Notes: generated by a model from the letters alone, not told the origin. Counted from the first letter of the stretch, positions 1 to 10,870 are shown. The stretch is 64,000 nt of DNA from Hygrocybe punicea (GCA_963556145.1 OY744470.1:5580001-5644000); one strand, 5' to 3'. Numbers and translations: made by a program.

Positions 1-768
1 GGCAGCTGGGTGGGTCAACCCGGTGTCAGCTCTGTGATGGGGTAGGTTAACCTGGGGCAGCTATTCCAGGATGGTTGGGTTGACCCAGGCCCAGCTGTTC
101 AAGCAATGTGGGTTGACCTGACTTCAGCTATTGCTGCAGCACTGGATTGACCCTTGACCAGCTCTTGCTGAAAGCTAGGGTTGACCTGGGTCCAGCTGTT
201 GCTGCAGAACTGGGTTGACCCAGGCCCACCAATTGCTGCAGGGTAGGGTGACTGGGGTCCAGCTATTGTTGCAGCACTGGGTTGACCCAGGTCCAGATAT
301 TGCTGTAGCACTGGGTTGACCACGATCCAGCACTTGCTGCGGGGTCAGGTTGACTGGGATCCAGATATTGCTGCAGCACTGGGTTGACCCTGGTCCAGCA
401 TTTGCTGCAGCACTGGGTTGACCTGGGTCCAGCATTTGCTGTAGCACTGGGTTGACCCCGGTCCAGCACTTGCTGCAGCACTGGGTTGACTGGCGTCCAG
501 ATATTGCTGTAGCACTGGGTTGACCCGGGTCCAGCACCTGCTGCGGGGCTTGGGTTGACCCAGAGCCAGATATTGCTGCACCACCAGGTTGACCGCAATC
601 CAGCTCTTGCTGCAGGCTTGGGTCCACCGGGGTCCAGCTATTGCTGCAGCCTGGGTTGAGCTGGGTCCAGCACTCGCTGCGGGGCTTGGGTTGAGCTGGA
701 GCCAGATATTGCTGCAGCACTGGGTTGACCGGCATCCAGATATTGCTGTAGGACTGGGTTGACCCCGG
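1..768. repeat. 34-bp tandem array, outer left arm of element A
   Basis: Degenerate tandem repeats with a 34-bp period, read on this strand as gggttgacc, a spacer, ggtccagca, then ttgctgcagcact. The array is interrupted at 768 by the LTR and resumes at 1632. The period is not a multiple of three, so the long open frames here cycle through all frames and are not genes. The right-arm counterpart (10241-10698) is about 310 bp shorter, a copy-number difference. Confidence 0.9.
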
Positions 769-1631
769 TGTAGATGTGGGTTCTTGGTGGCTTCGGAACA
801 ATAATGAAAGTGATCCTAACCAGAGGGGAGTCAGCATAGAAGTGACTGGATAAGTCAGTGTCGGGAATAGTAGTAAATAAAGAAATGGAATGTAAAATGT
901 AAGCCGCCGTGTAAAACTAAACAAATAGCGATGAATCCGGCGATGAATGGAGTGAAAACAGACAAATAATAAAGGACCCGACAATGCCAACGATGTCGGG
1001 TATGGCGGGTCAGGTTGGGTTGGGTCGGAAACGATGAACAAATAATGAGAACAATGATAAAACGACGAAGTGAACTACGAAAAGCTAAGGGTCTACGAGG
1101 ACGAGAACTTGAAGGGATTAAAAGGTGGTTCTGACTATAGGGAAATGGGGACTAAGGGTATCTCTTTTTTGTGTACGGTTTTCGGGGACCATTTTTATAG
1201 TACAGGAAACAGTGATCTACTTTCGGACATGTCTATATCAGCTGATGGTAAGCTACAAAGAAAGGTTGGAATGGGGATGTGGAAAGGGGGGTTGCAAAGC
1301 GACGAGGACAGGAAAATGGAGGGGAGAAGGAATATCCAAGAAAAAGATCTAAAACGTCCTACATATCTCCGAAAGGACGAGGGGATGCATAAATAAAGTA
1401 AGTCCGAAGTCAGGGATTGAGTCCAATGAGATCCATCTTCTAGCATTGGAACTCCGGGGCTTATGAGGCCGCCGGATTTGGTCCGAGAGCGGCTGTGACA
1501 AAGCGGCATATGTCGGGTCACATCACGTCGGGTTACGTCGGGGTGGAATGGGAATCGATTGGAGGCGTCGGGTTCGTCCAGATTCGTGATATATCAACAA
1601 TACGGACTCAGAGGAATGTCGAGTCTCTACA
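769..1631 (-). mobile_element. Solo LTR inserted in the 34-bp array
   Basis: An 863-bp non-array block begins TGTAGATG and ends CTCTACA, flanked by CCGG on the left and CCAG on the right. The opposite arm (about 10235-10260) retains the empty site: array sequence continues through CCGGT with no insertion, which confirms a 4-bp target duplication with one CpG-type change. Blocks such as gatcctaacc, the tail ggtatggcgggtcagg and the fragment around 1330-1440 resemble the solo LTR at 24872-25646, in the same orientation. No internal retroelement genes are present, so this is an LTR-LTR recombination product. ORFs inside it are not credited. Confidence 0.8.
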
Positions 1632-2450
1632 CCAGTCCAGCACTTACTGCAGCCTTGCATTGACCAGGGTCCAGATATTGCTGTAGCACTGGGTTGACCC
1701 CAGTCCAGCACTTGCTGCAGCACTGGGTTGACTGGCATCCATATATTACTGCAGCACTGGGTTGACCTGGGTCCAGCATTTGCTGCAGCACTGGGTTGAC
1801 CCTGGTCCAGCACTTGCTGCAGCACTGGGTTGACTGGCATCCAGATATTGCTGTAGCACTGGGTTGACCCAGATCCCGCACCTGCTGCGGGGCTTGGGTT
1901 GACTGGGATCCAGATATTGCTGCAGCACTGGGTTGACCGGCATCCAGATATTGCTGTAGGACTGCATTGACCCTGGTCCAGCACTTGCTGCAGCACTGGG
2001 TTGACCGGCATCCAGATATTGCTGCGGGACTGGGTTGACCCGGGTCCAGCATTTGCTGCAGCACTGGGTTGACCAGGGTCCAGCTATTGCTGTAGCACTG
2101 GGTTGACCTCAGTCCAGCAATTTCTGCAGCATCAGGTTGACCCTTGACCAACTCTTGCTGCAGGCTTGCATTCACTGGGGCCCAGCTATAGCTGCACCAC
2201 TTGGTTGACCTGGGTCCAGCACTTCCTTCAGGGTAGGTTGATTGGGGTTCAGCCCATCCTGTAACATTGCATTGATTCCAGACCCACTCATGTAGCAGGA
2301 TTGGGTTCAGGAGGGTCCAGCTATTGCTCCAGCATTGGGTTGACATGGCCCTGCCTTGCTGCAGAATTGGGTTGACCCTGGCCCAGCTCTCAATGCAGGA
2401 TTGCATTAACCAGGGTCTACCGCTTCCTGCAATGTGTGCCCATGTCGGTC
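1632..2450. repeat. 34-bp tandem array, inner left arm of element A
   Basis: Same repeat family as 1-768. It pairs with the complement of about 5755-6360 plus 10197-10240. About five or six more units are present here than on the right. The empty target of the Harbinger insertion is near 1672-1676 (tccagatattgctg). Confidence 0.9.
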
Positions 2451-2885
2451 CACTGGATTGAGCCACATCCCACTTCGTCTGCATGTATTGCATGTTGACA
2501 ACATTGACAGAGCTCACAACAGCTCAAGCCAATATTTATTCAGAAACTGCCATATATATAAAGCAATCAAAATGTTTCAATCTGTACTTCAAGTAAATGT
2601 ACCATGTAATATAATTTGAATGCAATTATTAAAAGCACAGGGAATAGCAAAATTACACAATTATTATTTGACAATGCACAATATCTTACTTTTACTATCA
2701 GCTAACAGCCAATACAGGAGCTACTTATCCCCAATGACAATCTTTGGCAAAATCAGAAATTACCCCACTTGGAATATTGTGCTTTTCTATTTCATAGTGC
2801 TCAATTCTTTATTGGAATCAATATATATAACCTCACTATTACTTAAAGTAGACACATAAATTTAATGATTATTAAAATACATAAT
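2451..2885. repeat. AT-rich conserved block, left arm
   Basis: This AT-rich, non-coding-looking stretch is almost identical, inverted, to 5322-5756; one of the few differences is g/t near 2797. A diverged relative occurs at about 20890-21165 (shared runs include attattaaaagcacag and aaattaccccacttggaat). Its conservation between elements whose arrays differ suggests that it is a functional or 3' untranslated part of the element. The short ORFs here mirror each other in the two arms and are not convincing genes. Confidence 0.7.
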
Positions 2886-3097
2886 TAAATAGTACAGGGC
2901 AGGAGGCAGGTGAGAGGAAGGTGTGGTGGGTGTGGAGTGGGAGGAAGGGTGTGGGTGTGGGTGTGGAGGAAGGTGGGTGTGGGAGAAGGGAGTGGGAGTG
3001 GGAGAAGTGGGAATATGGGAAGGCAGCAGGGAAGGGCAGCAGGGAGAGGGGGAGAGGGAGAGGGAGGAGGAGAGGGAGGAGAGTGGGATGTACATAC

Positions 3098-3780
3098 CTG
3101 TGGCGTTCCCCTCGTCCTCGTCTCCGTCGTTCCCATCCCCGTCGTCCCCGTCGTCCCCATCCCCATCGTCCCCGTCCCCGCGTTCCCATTCCCGTTCCCC
3201 TCATTCCCCTCGTTGTCGTCATCATCCTCGTTGTCGTCGTAATCCCCCATAGTCCTCGTCGTCCGCTGGATCGTCGTCGTCGTCTCTGTCGTCCTGTCGT
3301 CCCCTCGCTGGCTGTCTCCATCCCCGTCATCTTCCCCTGGCTGGCCGTATGCGCCCTCGCCCTCACTGTCCTCATCGTTGCGGCTGCGCTTGTCTCAGCC
3401 GTCTGTCTCAGTCGTTGGCGCATCCTCATACCCGACATCGCGGCCCTGTTTCTGTGGCCGTTTTCATCGGTGTTCGTTCTGTTTGCTGGGGTGGCTGTGG
3501 CATTGTCTTCTGGGCTGGTGTTGGTTGTGGTTCGGGTTCGACTGTGTTGTGGGTGTAGCTGCAATCATTATAATCATTAGCATACAACTCACAAAAAATT
3601 AAAAAGAAATTACCTCGGGTACTCTTCTGCACCCGCAAACGAGGAACTCGAACTGGCAGTTGCCGATTTCCCAAACGGCCAGACATGGAAGTGTGGCTGA
3701 AGCTTTTGAATCTTCTGGCATGCACAACAAGGCATGTATACCCAAAGTGAGATCCTGAAAAGATGTAAATATGGTACACC
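3098..3780 (-). CDS. Unknown Asp/Gly/Thr-rich protein exons, left copy in element A
   Basis: Read on the minus strand, an upstream exon containing a GNRQLPV motif and ending in KSTR is followed by a GT..AG intron (about 3613 down to 3559). A second exon (3558-3098) then encodes a low-complexity Asp/Asn/Gly/Thr/Arg-rich segment and ends at CAG|GTATGT. Beyond that donor lies a pyrimidine-rich tract (on this strand) running to about 2890, presumably intron. The right-arm copy (4565-5109) and the copy in element B (about 21784-21422) keep the same exon ends and donor, which argues for a real spliced transcript and not chance ORFs. Start codon and downstream exons are not resolved. No known domain is recognised. 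The purine/pyrimidine bias creates many overlapping spurious ORFs. Confidence 0.4.
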
Positions 3781-3789
3781 TACTCTCAT

Positions 3790-4380
3790 GTCAAATTTTG
3801 TATTTTATTCAGCCCTGCATAAAGAGTTATTCACAATTTATTCCATTCCTCTGCCAGAATTGGCCCCTTAATGATCCAACTTGGTCTGAAAAATCTGAAA
3901 TTAATCTAAGGAGTACTTGAATAAGTACTCATTGTCGTACACATAAGTGCCTGATTGTTGGTGGACCAGGACCTATGTTGCAGCCAGCAAATGCACAGAA
4001 TTGTGCATTGTGGCTACCTCAACTGAAGTCAAAACTTGCTGTCCAAACTAGCTGCTTTACTTTGAACCTGTCAAAATTTTCTTGGCTACAACACATTCCT
4101 GGGACCACCAAGTGCCAGGCACTGATTACGAATACAATGGATACTTTACATAGTAGTTTCAAAATTATTCTCATATTTTTCAGAGCAATATTGGTAAAGT
4201 TGCACTTTAAGGGTCTGAAATTGGCAGGGAGGTATCAGTGAATCATGAATATCTCTCTATGTAGGTCACAATAAAGTACAGAATTGGGGTAGGAGGTAGT
4301 TATAGGCTAATTCTATCCCCACATGATCTTAAATGTGTTACAAAGTTGTTGTGCTCTATGCAATAACATTGAGAAAAGTC
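3790..4380. other. Unpaired loop of element A, no gene seen
   Basis: AT-rich sequence between the two diverging gene copies. It lacks a partner elsewhere in the element. If the genes are expressed, this would be their shared divergent promoter region. No convincing ORF was found (an 88-codon frame at 3975-4241 has no supporting feature). Confidence 0.4.
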
Positions 4381-4382
4381 AG

Positions 4383-5109
4383 ATCATGGTTACATATAAG
4401 GCAACTCGCACCCGTTCGGGCAATCGGCAACCTCCGGTGTGGGGTTCAATCATCGCGTACTCCACGATGTGTCCATGAGAACAGCAACAGCAGCAAAATG
4501 AAGTAGAAGGTAAGTAAATTTCTTATCTATTACTATGCTAACTAATATTGTTGTTTTTATGTAGAACTTTCTCACTGCCGTGCCAGGAATGGACCGCAAC
4601 ACGCATGCCCATGCCACGTCACCTCAACGCCCAACTGAAGGACCGAAACGATGGATGGCAGGCAATGACAAGGACAAAGGCAACAAGGACACATACGGCC
4701 AGCCAGGGGAAGACGACGGGGACAGAGATGGCCAGCGAGGGGACGACAGCACGACGGAGACGACGACGATGATCCAGGGGAAATCGAGGACGACAACAGG
4801 GATGGAGACGGCCAGCAAGGGGACGACAGGATGACGGAGATGACGACAACGATCCAGCAGATGACGACGACAATCCAGCGGACGACGACAACAATCCAGC
4901 GGACGACGACAACAATCCAGCGGACGACGACGACGATCCAGCGGACGACGAGGACTATGGGGGATTACGACGACAACAAGGATGATGACGACAACGAGGG
5001 GAATGAGGGGAACGGGAATGGGAACGCGGGGACGGGGACGATGGGGATGGGGACGACGGGGACGACGGGGATGGGAACGACGGAGACGAGGACGAGGGGA
5101 ACGCCACAG
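4383..5109 (+). CDS. Unknown Asp/Gly/Thr-rich protein exons, right copy in element A
   Basis: This is the mirror copy of the left-arm gene. A first exon with a SGNRQPPV motif precedes a clean intron (gtaagt at about 4511, CTAAT branch-like sequence, tatgtag before 4565). Exon 4565-5109 ends CAG|GTATGT, exactly as in the left copy. The segment 4820-4940 holds extra tandem units (gacgacgacaatccagcg type) absent from the left copy. The distal halves of the two copies are near-identical, while the loop-proximal parts have diverged, so homogenisation or duplication was partial. Product and function are unknown. Confidence 0.4.
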
Positions 5110-5321
5110 GTATGTACATCCCACTCTCCTCCCTCTCCTCCTCCCTCTCCCTCTCCCCCTCTCCCTGCTGCCCTTCCCTGCTGCCTTCCCATATTCCCAC
5201 TTCTCCCACTCCCACTCCCTTCTCCCACACCCACCTTCCTCCACACCCACACCCACACCCTTCCTCCCACTCCACACCCACCACACCTTCCTCTCACCTG
5301 CCTCCTGCCCTGTACTATTTA

Positions 5322-5756
5322 ATTATGTATTTTAATAATCATTAAATTTATGTGTCTACTTTAAGTAATAGTGAGGTTATATATATTGATTCCAATAAAG
5401 AATTGAGCAATATGAAATAGAAAAGCACAATATTCCAAGTGGGGTAATTTCTGATTTTGCCAAAGATTGTCATTGGGGATAAGTAGCTCCTGTATTGGCT
5501 GTTAGCTGATAGTAAAAGTAAGATATTGTGCATTGTCAAATAATAATTGTGTAATTTTGCTATTCCCTGTGCTTTTAATAATTGCATTCAAATTATATTA
5601 CATGGTACATTTACTTGAAGTACAGATTGAAACATTTTGATTGCTTTATATATATGGCAGTTTCTGAATAAATATTGGCTTGAGCTGTTGTGAGCTCTGT
5701 CAATGTTGTCAACATGCAATACATGCAGACGAAGTGGGATGTGGCTCAATCCAGTG
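5322..5756. repeat. AT-rich conserved block, right arm
   Basis: Inverted partner of 2451-2885, nearly identical. It separates the gene copy from the inner right array. Confidence 0.7.
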
Positions 5757-6360
5757 GACCGACATGGGCACACATTGCAGGAAGCGGTAGACCCTGGTTA
5801 ATGCAATCCTGCATTGAGAGCTGGGCCAGGGTCAACCCAATTCTGCAGCAAGGCAGGGCCATGTCAACCCAATGCTGGAGCAATAGCTGGACCCTCCTGA
5901 ACCCAATCCTGCTACATGAGTGGGTCTGGAATCAATGCAATGTTACAGGATGGGCTGAACCCCAATCAACCTACCCTGAAGGAAGTGCTGGACCCAGGTC
6001 AACCAAGTGGTGCAGCTATAGCTGGGCCCCAGTGAATGCAAGCCTGCAGCAAGAGTTGGTCAAGGGTCAACCTGATGCTGCAGAAATTGCTGGACTGAGG
6101 TCAACCCAGTGCTACAGCAATAGCTGGACCCTGGTCAACCCAGTGCTGCAGCAAATGCTGGACCCGGGTCAACCCAGTCCCGCAGCAATATCTGGATGCC
6201 AGTCAACCCAGTGCTGCAGCAAGTGCTGGACCGGGGTCAACCCAGTGCTCCAGCAAATGCTGGACCAGGGTCCACCCAGTGCTGCAGCAATAACTGTATC
6301 CAGGTCAACCTGACCATGCAGCAACTGCTGGACCTGGGTCAACCCAGTGCTACAGCAATA
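5757..6360. repeat. 34-bp tandem array, inner right arm
   Basis: Complementary orientation of the left arrays: units read as caacccagtgctgcagca followed by an atgctggaccn gggt type segment. Interrupted at 6360 by the Harbinger element; the array resumes at 10197. Confidence 0.9.
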
Positions 6361-6442
6361 GGCACCTTCAAATCATGCGGTGGGACATGCTGTCAGGGTC
6401 TATGTTGAACAGCCGGCAAAAGCCCGGCATACCCTCTGAGTT
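6361..6442 (+). repeat. Left terminal inverted repeat of Harbinger
   Basis: Matches the complement of 10114-10195 at 80 of 82 positions. It contains an inner palindrome, agccggcaaaagcccggc, which could form a small hairpin. Confidence 0.85.
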
Positions 6443-6526
6443 TGAATGTAATAGGTTAGAAAACATAGAATACGACTTGTTGTATTCACGTTTTGTCACC
6501 AACTTGCATGGCTCGAGTACGACAAA

Positions 6527-8077
6527 ATGCCTCAACTCCCAAATTCACGTCCTCCACGTCCTCCTCGACTTCGTGTTACAAAACGGCAAATTATGCTTGA
6601 TTCGCTTCAAAAACGTTACATGGAGACCAACCTCGAACTCGTCAAATATTTGTTATCGGATGATGAGGATAGCGATGTCGATAGCCACAATACATCCCAG
6701 CCATCCTCTGCTTCAAGCAGTCCCCTTTCATCATGGCAAGGCAGTTCTCCGATCTCTGATCACATTCGTGATAGCTCACCGGCTCCCGATGAAATCGACC
6801 TCATCACACTCCTTTATGACAGGTTCAAAGTCTTGCAAGATCAACTTCTTTCTACTCGCTACCTTCAGCGCGGCATACCAATACCCCGCAACTCCCAAAT
6901 GGATCTCCTCGCGTGGTACAAGGAAAATAGTCCAATTCGTTTCCAGAGGAAGGTCCGTGTCCATCCAGATACTTTCGATCACATCCTCTCCCTCATCAAG
7001 GATGACCCCGTATTCATCAGTAAATCTTTCAAAGATCAAATTCCTCTCCCTGTCCAACTCAGCATCTTTCTCAACCGTATTGGTCACTACGGAAACGCGT
7101 CGTCTGTTGATGACATCGCGGAATGGGCAGGAGTTGCACCTGGAACCGTCGTTAATTGCACAAAGCGGTGCATGTTAGTGATCATTAGTCTTCATGACCG
7201 AGCCATGTCCCTGCCGACGGAGAACGAAATACGCTCCTCTAAAGGTTGGAGTGAGAGGAAGGTGATTCCGGAATGGCGGAATGGCTGGTTGGCCGTTGAT
7301 GGAACAACATTCCCTCTTTTCCAGAAGCCGGGTCTACACGGAGAAGCATGGTTCGACAAGTCTTCGCAGTACTCGATGAACGGTCAATTTATCATTCTGC
7401 TTCATAATCTTTGCATCATCGACTATTCACTTGGGCACACTGGAAGTGCCCATGACTCCTACGCATTCCAGAGCACCCGCATCTCCTCCGATCATCAAAC
7501 ATTCCTCCCTGAACGCGAATGGATGTGGGCCGACTCAGCATACCCAGTCCGACCTTGGTGTGTCCCACCATTTCGGAAACGGCCCAATACCGAACCTTCT
7601 CGCGAACAAAGACGCTTCAATTACCGTTTATCAACTGTGCGAGTCCGAGCTGAACATGCGATCGGCCTCCTCAAGGGCCGATTCCAATCCCTCTGCGAAC
7701 TTCGTATCCAGATCGGCTCTCACAAACTTCACAAGTGGGCAATTTTATGGGCCCGTTGCTGTGTAGTGCTTCATAATCTTATCATTCAATTTGAGGGCAA
7801 TGACTCCGATACTACATGGAGGGACCGATGCACATTTTCAACCCTACATGATGGCGATGACAGCACTGATCTGGGTTACGATTTCTACAACCATTCGGTT
7901 CAGGTCAATGCTGAGGATGGTGAGGAGGATGGGGACACAATGGCAGATGTCGATGATGATGATGATGGCGCTCCCACCCCTCCAATTGCTCGGGCAGGGG
8001 CGGTATTTCGTGAAAATTTACTGAACGTACTTCTGTCCAGTTGGCTATACGCACCTCCACCTTCTCAGGCAACGTAA
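6527..8077 (+). CDS. PIF/Harbinger DDE transposase
   Basis: This uninterrupted 516-residue protein has the DDE_4 (IS5/PIF) nuclease fold pattern. Acidic residues fit the catalytic triad at D258 (in LAVDGTTF), D336 (in MWADSAYP) and E376 (in RVRAEHAIG), and a GSAHDS motif lies at about 306-311. An N-terminal Ser/Asp-rich region (residues 43-90) precedes a helical DNA-binding segment (about 150-210, with SVDDIAEWAGVAPGTV). The C-terminal tail is acidic. The enzyme would cut and rejoin the terminal repeats in the nucleus, with help from the Myb-like partner encoded convergently. The start was chosen as the first ATG of the open frame; a later start is possible. Length is usual for the family, and no frameshift or missing catalytic residue is seen. 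Confidence 0.9.
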   Translation: MPQLPNSRPPRPPRLRVTKRQIMLDSLQKRYMETNLELVKYLLSDDEDSDVDSHNTSQPSSASSSPLSSWQGSSPISDHIRDSSPAPDEIDLITLLYDRFKVLQDQLLSTRYLQRGIPIPRNSQMDLLAWYKENSPIRFQRKVRVHPDTFDHILSLIKDDPVFISKSFKDQIPLPVQLSIFLNRIGHYGNASSVDDIAEWAGVAPGTVVNCTKRCMLVIISLHDRAMSLPTENEIRSSKGWSERKVIPEWRNGWLAVDGTTFPLFQKPGLHGEAWFDKSSQYSMNGQFIILLHNLCIIDYSLGHTGSAHDSYAFQSTRISSDHQTFLPEREWMWADSAYPVRPWCVPPFRKRPNTEPSREQRRFNYRLSTVRVRAEHAIGLLKGRFQSLCELRIQIGSHKLHKWAILWARCCVVLHNLIIQFEGNDSDTTWRDRCTFSTLHDGDDSTDLGYDFYNHSVQVNAEDGEEDGDTMADVDDDDDGAPTPPIARAGAVFRENLLNVLLSSWLYAPPPSQAT

Positions 8078-8258
8078 ATCTCATTTATGACATGCGTTTT
8101 CTTTTTTTACCGTCTGATTTTTTTTTTCACTCCTTTTCGCGCTACATGTACATACCTCTGTATGATTAACCGTCCCAATAGCGATTTTTTGGCTATAACA
8201 TGTATATTGAGACCGAAAGAGACAAAAAAACATAGTACACGACGCAGACAAAACAAAT
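8078..8258. terminator. Convergent 3' ends of the two Harbinger genes
   Basis: An A/T-rich spacer between two facing stop codons, with T-runs near 8103 and 8118-8129 and an A-run at 8222-8231. It probably carries both polyadenylation regions. No distinct signal can be assigned. Confidence 0.3.
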
Positions 8259-10094
8259 TTAACCCATCCCACCAGAATGCCTGCTTTCATCCGCTCCATA
8301 TAAATCACCACCCTCAGAAGTTCCTGCAGCTCCGGTAAGATCAAGGCCCTGTCGGTCTGGCGTTAACTGCAGATTTGGAACCAGTGTATGGAGGGGCGGA
8401 GCCGGGGGCGGAAATCCAACCATTTGGTTTGAAACAGGTGTTTGGCCTTGGTTTTGAGAGCGGAGATGCTCGTACTGGATGTATAACTTCAGGATATTCT
8501 CCTGGGCGTCTTGCTGTTCACGAGCCTTGTTTGCCTGGATCTCCATATGCTCTTTCTCCCACTCCATTGCCGAAGTCGAGTAACGTAGTCGCAGACTTTC
8601 TGTTCTGTACTTCTCAATTTTGACCTCTGCATCCTTCATGATTCGTTGATGTTCACGCTCCTTCTTCCGATCCATCATGTCCACAGTAGCCATGTAAATG
8701 TTATCTAGATTTCCACCTGGGATTTGTTGCTCGAGTTCTGAATGAGATCGTCGTCCACCTGCACGAGGAGGGCCATGTGGAGGTGCGGAACCACCACAGC
8801 CTCGTGCAGGTGTGCGTAGCAAAGGACGCTGCGTGGAAACAGCACTGGAGGGGCCAGGTTCAGGAGGAGGTGTGGCAGCAGGTGAACCACTCATTAATGG
8901 TGTGATGGGCGATGGGATTGGGCTCGGATAGGGTGAATAACGAGGGGATGATGATGTAGATGCATGACGAAACTCAAGTTGACGCAGGGTGGAGAAATCA
9001 AATGGACCAGATGTTTCCGGCGAATGGATGAATGGACTGGGCGGTGTGGGTGGATTAGAAGATGGATTTCTTATGGGCTGAGTCGCTGCTGATGCCTGGA
9101 AAGATGACTCAAATAGCGATGATGGCAATGACGGATATGGAGCCTGCAAGGGGTGGGGTGGAATTACCGTCCAGGGGTTATTCGGAGCTGAGACCATATG
9201 CCCAAAAGGGAGAGTTTCTTCACCAGGCAGCGTGGCTCTGTCAACCTGCTCCTCAACAACCTCGGCATCCTGGCCATCAGTCATCATATCGTCAGGTGGC
9301 GCTATGTGCGCTGCATTGGGAAATAGCAGCGTGTGCGCTTTGACTTGAAGATCTTGACCTGGTTGTGAAGACACAACATGAGGGTTGTAACTTGGAATGG
9401 ATCTCCAATAGCCATGCAGATGAGAAAACCACGGAAAATCGTGCTGAACCTTCACTAAGACATCCGTCTTTGAATCAGTCCCATTTTCAGGCCTGCAATA
9501 TTGAGAACACTCACTCGCAAGATTCTGGTGCTCCGGGTGCACGGTTAACTGCTCCCATGTCAAGCCAGAACCTGTGGAGCTGAGGAGTGTACATTTCTTG
9601 CGATATTTCTTCTTGAGACTTTATTGATGGCATCAGCACCAAGGAAAAAGGCGGAAAAAGATGGAAACAGGTTGCACATACGTAGTAATTCGATCTGCAA
9701 CCGATTTTGCGAACTTGGCGGGGTTTGCTTGGTAGTGCCGCAGATAATCAGAATTTCGGTCATTTCCAAAGACGTGTTGTGCAATCATTGCATGATACAC
9801 GGATTTCTGTGTTTTGCCAACATCCTGATGATGCCCTTCAGCTCTTGCATCTTGAGTCGAATCGGAAAACAGCATGTGTCGCTCCGCAGGGTATTCATCC
9901 AGCCAGTCGATGAGCCTTTCAGTCCTGGATGAATCATGTGAATTGGACCAGGAAACCTTGAAGGTCTCGACAGCAGCCCCAGGGGTTTGCTTCTGCTTTC
10001 CTTTCGGAGGCATGCGGGGTCGTTTGGTGGATGGAGGTGAACAACGAGGTGAGTTATCGATTGCCCTTCTGCGTTTTCCTACATTGTTTGCCAT
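8259..10094 (-). CDS. Harbinger-linked Myb/SANT-like protein
   Basis: Two exons: 10094 down to about 9677, then about 9613 to 8259, joined across a GTATGT..CAAG intron. The splice restores a run of basic residues (LKKKYRKKC) typical of Myb/SANT-like trihelix domains of Harbinger second ORFs, which bind transposon ends and bring the transposase to the nucleus. The N terminus is basic (KRRR, PSTKRPRMPP). The middle is Pro/Ser-rich (residues about 230-370), followed by a charged coiled-coil-like stretch with DRKKEREHQRIMKDAEVKIEK. Transcription converges on the transposase gene with only about 180 bp between stop codons. The intron boundaries are inferred from the sequence alone. Confidence 0.75.
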
Positions 10095-10196
10095 ATATCC
10101 GTTTCATACTCTGAACTCAGAGGGTATGCCGGGCTTTTGCCGGCTGTTCAACATAGACCCTGACAGCGTGTCCCACCGCATGATTTGAAGGCGCCT

Positions 10197-10870
10197 AATA
10201 TCTGGACCCTGGTCAATGCAAGGCTGCAGCATGTGCTGGACCGGGGTCAACCCAGTCCTACAGCAATATCTGGATGCCAGTCAACCCAGTGCTGCAGCAA
10301 TATCTGGCTCCAGCTCAACCCAAGCCCCGCAGCGAGTGCTGGACCCAGGTCAACCCAGGCTGCAGCAATAGCTGGACCCTGGTGGACCCAGTGCTGCATC
10401 AATAGCTGGACCCTGGTCAACCCAGTGCTGCAACAATATCTGGACCCCAGTCACCCTACCCTGCAGCAATTGGTGGGCCTGGGTCAACCCAGTTCTGCAG
10501 CAACAGCTGGACCCAGGTCAACCCTAGCTTTCAGCAAGAGCTGGTCAAGGGTCAATCCAGTGCTGCAGCAATAGCTGAAGTCAGGTCAACCCACATTGCT
10601 TGAACAGCTGGGCCTGGGTCAACCCAACCATCCTGGAATAGCTGCCCCAGGTTAACCTACCCCATCACAGAGCTGACACCGGGTTGACCCACCCAGCTGC
10701 CCTTGACCAGCAAGAGCTGTACCTGGGTCAACCTACCACACCACATTTCCCCAGCAAGAGCTGTCTTTTGGGTTAACCTACCCCCCCAGCAAGCAACTGC
10801 GCTATGTCTACCTACCTTTTGCAACTATATCTGCGATTGGGTTAACCAAAACGACTGGGTCTACTGCTAC
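10197..10870. repeat. 34-bp tandem array, outer right arm
   Basis: Continuation of the array after the Harbinger element. 10241-10698 is the complement of 1-768. Past 10700 the units degrade (ttaacctaccccccc, ggttaaccaaaa) and stop near 10870, where pol coding begins. Confidence 0.85.

Larger units (their letters stand above)
6361..10196. mobile_element. Complete PIF/Harbinger transposon
   Basis: The terminal inverted repeats are about 82 bp (6361-6442 and 10114-10195), begin GGC(A/G)CCTTCAAATC, and differ at only two positions, both CpG-type. The element encodes a transposase on the plus strand and a Myb/SANT-like accessory protein on the minus strand, arranged convergently. This is the classic two-gene Harbinger plan. 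It lies inside a 34-bp unit: the flanks read agcaata on the left and taatatctgg on the right, and the intact unit in the left arm (about 1672) reads, on the complement, cagcaatatctgg. The duplicated target is therefore ATA or AATA, with one unexplained extra T. Both genes look undamaged, so this is a recent and possibly autonomous copy. Confidence 0.88.
1..10870. mobile_element. Large foldback (inverted-repeat) element A, with nested insertions
   Basis: The sequence from 2434 to about 3284 is the near-exact reverse complement of about 4923 to 5773 (paired positions sum to 8207). The relation continues outward through the 34-bp arrays: base 1 onward pairs with the complement of about 10698 leftward. 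Differences between arms are a solo LTR in the left arm, a Harbinger element in the right arm, and changes in repeat copy number. The unpaired loop is about 3285-4922, with some residual similarity at its edges. Tandem subrepeats inside long inverted ends are the hallmark of foldback elements. The left end lies outside the window; the right end is near 10870, where pol coding begins. No transposase is seen in the loop, so mobility would depend on another element. The structure is directly visible; the class name is inference. Confidence 0.75.

Noticed and set aside
1..2517. Several long ORFs rich in CxNxWTxVNPxLQQ-like words
   Set aside because: They lie wholly in the 34-bp array, and the period not divisible by three makes all frames open in turn. 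No conserved start or splice sites.
2862..3580. Many overlapping ORFs over the purine/pyrimidine tract (mirrored at 4624-5345 and 21159-21829)
   Set aside because: Low-complexity tracts keep all six frames open. Only the frame supported by shared splice sites in three copies was retained.
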